Of a DNA stretch of 7,107 nucleotides, positions 5,503-7,107 are shown piece by piece. Under the pieces are notes generated by a model, which was not told the origin of the DNA, searched no databases, and saw nothing but the letters and a program-made list of their open reading frames with translations. Origin of the DNA: Betaproteobacteria bacterium (GTDB lineage: Bacteria; Pseudomonadota; Gammaproteobacteria; Burkholderiales; Usitatibacteraceae). The DNA lies in assembly GCA_003105245.1 (NCBI GenBank), contig PQAI01000152.1:8430-15536 (forward strand). Reading direction: 5' to 3'. The first letter of the stretch is position 1; every line of letters begins with the position of its first letter. The translations under genes were made by a program, and so were the position numbers.

Positions 5503-6432
5503 ATGGACGCCCTGTCGGAGGTACTGAGACTCGCGAGCCTGTCGGGCTCGGTGCTGGCCGATGTCACCGCGGGCGGGTCGTGGTGCGTGTCGGTGCCGCA
5601 GGCGGCGACGCGCGCCTTCGCGCACGTGGTGCTCGAGGGCGAATGCGCGCTCAAGGCCGGGGAGGCCGAGCCCGTTGCGCTTCGCACCGGCGACGTCGCC
5701 TTCCTCGCGCGCGGGGAGGCCCACCTCCTGGGCTCCGACCTCGCCGTCGAGGCCACCCCCTTCGCCACGCTCATCCGCCCGCCCGTGGCCGGGGAGCTCG
5801 CCCCGATCACGCTGGGCGGGTCCGGCCGGCGCACGCGCTGGGTGACGCTCGCGATCAGCGCCGAGCGCCACCTCGCCGAGCCGCTCTTCGCGGCGCTGCC
5901 CACCGTCCTCAAGTCGGGGCTGCGCGGCACCGCACCTCTCGCGTGGCTCTCCGATTCCCTCGGGCTCTCGCTCTCCGGCACCGACGCGCCACGGCCGGGC
6001 GGCACGGCATCCCTGTCGCGCGTGGCCGAGCTCGTGCTCATCGAGGCGCTGCGTCGCCACGTGGAATCGCTGCCGCCGGGCGGCGCGGGCTGGCTCGCGG
6101 GACTCAACGACCGCTACGTGGGCGCCGCGCTCGCGCTCGTGCACGGGCGTCCCGGGGAGCAGTGGACCGTGGAACGGCTGGCCCGCCAGGTGGGGCTCTC
6201 GCGCTCCGCCCTGGCCGAGCGCTTCTCGCAGGTGGTCGGAGAGCCCATCTTCGGCTTCCTCACCCAGGTGCGCCTGCAGCTCGCGGCGCACGAGCTCCTC
6301 ACCACCGAGCGCTCCATCGAGGCCATCGCCGAGGACGCGGGCTACGAGGCCGTGAACTCCTTCTCCCGCGCCTTCAAGCGCGCCTTCGGCAAGCCCCCCT
6401 CCGTCTGGCGCCGCAAGCGCCGCCGCCGCTAG
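5503..6432 (+). CDS. AraC-family transcriptional regulator with cupin-type sensor domain
   Basis: A 309-residue regulator. Residues 1-190 match the cupin_6-type N-terminal sensor domain: the opening MDALSEVLRLASLSGSV, a beta-rich core including RTGDVAFLARGEAHLL (61-76), and the helix RVAELVLIEALRRHV (173-187) before the linker. Residues 205-303 are the paired helix-turn-helix AraC domain: WTVERLARQVGLSRSALAERF (221-241) and, about 270-293, SIEAIAEDAGYEAVNSFSRA with FKRAFGKPP. The C-terminus is a basic run, RRKRRRR. The effector is unknown. Members often regulate a neighbouring gene for a small organic compound or an oxidoreductase. The only close neighbours here are DUF2863 (same strand) and an esterase (convergent). 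The start lies two bases after an inverted repeat and lacks a Shine-Dalgarno site. Confidence 0.94.
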   Translation: MDALSEVLRLASLSGSVLADVTAGGSWCVSVPQAATRAFAHVVLEGECALKAGEAEPVALRTGDVAFLARGEAHLLGSDLAVEATPFATLIRPPVAGELAPITLGGSGRRTRWVTLAISAERHLAEPLFAALPTVLKSGLRGTAPLAWLSDSLGLSLSGTDAPRPGGTASLSRVAELVLIEALRRHVESLPPGGAGWLAGLNDRYVGAALALVHGRPGEQWTVERLARQVGLSRSALAERFSQVVGEPIFGFLTQVRLQLAAHELLTTERSIEAIAEDAGYEAVNSFSRAFKRAFGKPPSVWRRKRRRR

Positions 6433-6450
6433 AAGGGGGCGGCTCCATTC

Positions 6451-6462
6451 GGGACACGTCCC
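6451..6462. repeat. Short REP-like palindrome GGGAC-AC-GTCCC between convergent genes
   Basis: GGGAC (6451-6455) and GTCCC (6458-6462) are inverted around AC, and the right arm abuts the esterase stop codon (6465-6463). The run GGGACACGTCCCCTATTT resembles, from memory, the GGGGAC-type palindromic repeats common between genes in some proteobacteria. It could also be part of a weak two-way terminator for the AraC and esterase genes, although the loop is very short and there is no T-tract on the plus strand. Confidence 0.35.
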
Positions 6463-7107
6463 CTATTTCAGGGCCTTGGCGAGGAAGGGAAGCGAGACGT
6501 CCATGCGGTAGTCGACGTCGGAGTGGGTGTCGTCGAACTCCTCGTAGCGGTGCTTGATGCCCGCTTCCGCCAGGCGCTTGGAGAGAATGCGCGTGCCGTA
6601 GTGGATGTGGTACTGGTCGCGCGAACCACAATCCATGTAGACGCCACGCAATGACTTGAGCGCCCTGGCGTGCTTCGCCACCATGTGGATGGGGTCGTGC
6701 CGCTGCCAGCGCCGCCACGCGTCCTCGAGCATCTCGCCCGTCTCCAGGTTGAAGGGCAGGCGGAAGCCGTTGGGCGCCTTCGGGTCCGGGTCGTAGGTAG
6801 CCGCCATGCAGATGTTCATGATGGCGTGCCCCTCGGCCATGGAGATCTTGGGCTTCTTCCAGAGCGCCTCGAGGAAGGCCTTCACGCGCCCGTCGTCGAG
6901 GCCGCGCTCGCAGCCCTTCTCCAACTTCCTCACGTCGCAGGCGCCGGGCGCGACCTTGCGCGGCCGGTACTTGGCCAGCTCGTTGAGCGTGTTGGGCCAG
7001 TCGTGGTGGTAGACGAAGTCGAAGTAGGCATCGCCCGAGTGGTCCGCGATGGCGCCCCACGTCTGCGGGTACTTCATGCCGTGCACGATGGCGCCGTAGC
7101 CGCCGGA
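6463..7107 (-). CDS. Esterase-family alpha/beta hydrolase (partial, N-terminus outside window)
   Basis: The visible 214 residues begin SGGYGAIVHGMKYP at the right edge. SGGYGA is the tail of the nucleophile elbow (GxSSGGYGA-like) of the esterase D / enterochelin-esterase type family (Pfam Esterase, PF00756). The catalytic serine is thus either the first visible residue or the one just outside. An acid residue probably lies in MDCGSRDQY (visible 159 or 164), and the catalytic histidine in DDTHSDVDYRMD (visible 195). Residues between (about 35-125) form a cap-like insert with DPDPKAPNGFRLPFNL. The GTG at 7086 is valine inside the elbow, not a start. The substrate is probably an ester or other acyl compound; nothing indicates which. 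The gene converges on the AraC gene with 30 bases between them. Confidence 0.88.
   Translation of the reverse strand, partial: SGGYGAIVHGMKYPQTWGAIADHSGDAYFDFVYHHDWPNTLNELAKYRPRKVAPGACDVRKLEKGCERGLDDGRVKAFLEALWKKPKISMAEGHAIMNICMAATYDPDPKAPNGFRLPFNLETGEMLEDAWRRWQRHDPIHMVAKHARALKSLRGVYMDCGSRDQYHIHYGTRILSKRLAEAGIKHRYEEFDDTHSDVDYRMDVSLPFLAKALK

Noticed and set aside
3591..6107. A minus-strand open frame of 838 codons across the DUF2237, DUF2863 and AraC region
   Set aside because: It lies antisense to or out of frame with three recognisable genes, is low in complexity and shows no domain.
5497..6291. Minus-strand and shifted plus-strand open frames inside the AraC gene
   Set aside because: Both are Arg/Ala/Gly-rich and without domains. 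The AraC frame has a full two-domain match.
6463..7086. GTG 7086 as the start of the esterase
   Set aside because: The frame stays open to the window edge and the upstream codons encode SGGYGAI, part of the nucleophile elbow, so the true start lies beyond the window.

Overview
The window looks like chromosomal DNA from a high-GC betaproteobacterium. The main reasons are a DUF2863-type protein, which I know chiefly from Betaproteobacteria, a YqjD/YqjE cluster, and codons ending almost always in G or C. Genus cannot be read from this stretch. There are no tRNA or rRNA genes, CRISPR arrays or insertion sequences. No stretch longer than about 125 bases lacks a gene.

Layout, left to right. Bases 1-36 hold the last eleven codons of a plus-strand gene that runs in from outside. 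It converges on a minus-strand cluster of three small membrane-associated proteins: a YqjD/ElaB-type DUF883 protein (763-1089), a YqjE-type two-helix membrane protein (359-742) and a YqjK-position small protein (33-362). Next, also on the minus strand, are a LysR regulator (2652-3569) and, overlapping its stop codon, a nuclease that fuses a DnaQ-type 3'-5' exonuclease to a UvrC/Cho-like GIY-YIG endonuclease (1213-2655). Divergent from the LysR gene is a small 57-codon plus-strand gene (3691-3864). Its end overlaps, tail to tail, the minus-strand DUF2237 gene (3776-4165). A 94-base divergent spacer separates DUF2237 from the plus-strand DUF2863 gene (4260-5447). An AraC-family regulator (5503-6432) follows, with a 10-bp-arm inverted repeat ending two bases before its start codon. 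It converges on a minus-strand esterase (6463 to beyond the right edge), with a short REP-like palindrome in the 30-base gap.

Functionally this is a patchwork of housekeeping and regulatory genes, not one pathway. The yqj-type genes probably form a stress or stationary-phase envelope operon. The LysR/nuclease pair is probably co-transcribed and may tie a repair-type nuclease to a regulator. DUF2237 and DUF2863 have no known role. The AraC gene probably controls itself through the adjacent inverted repeat. I see no convincing undescribed multi-gene system. The observations most worth checking are the exonuclease/GIY-YIG fusion with its UvrC-like cysteine quartet, the AraC operator and possible leaderless start, and the small gene whose tail runs antisense into DUF2237.
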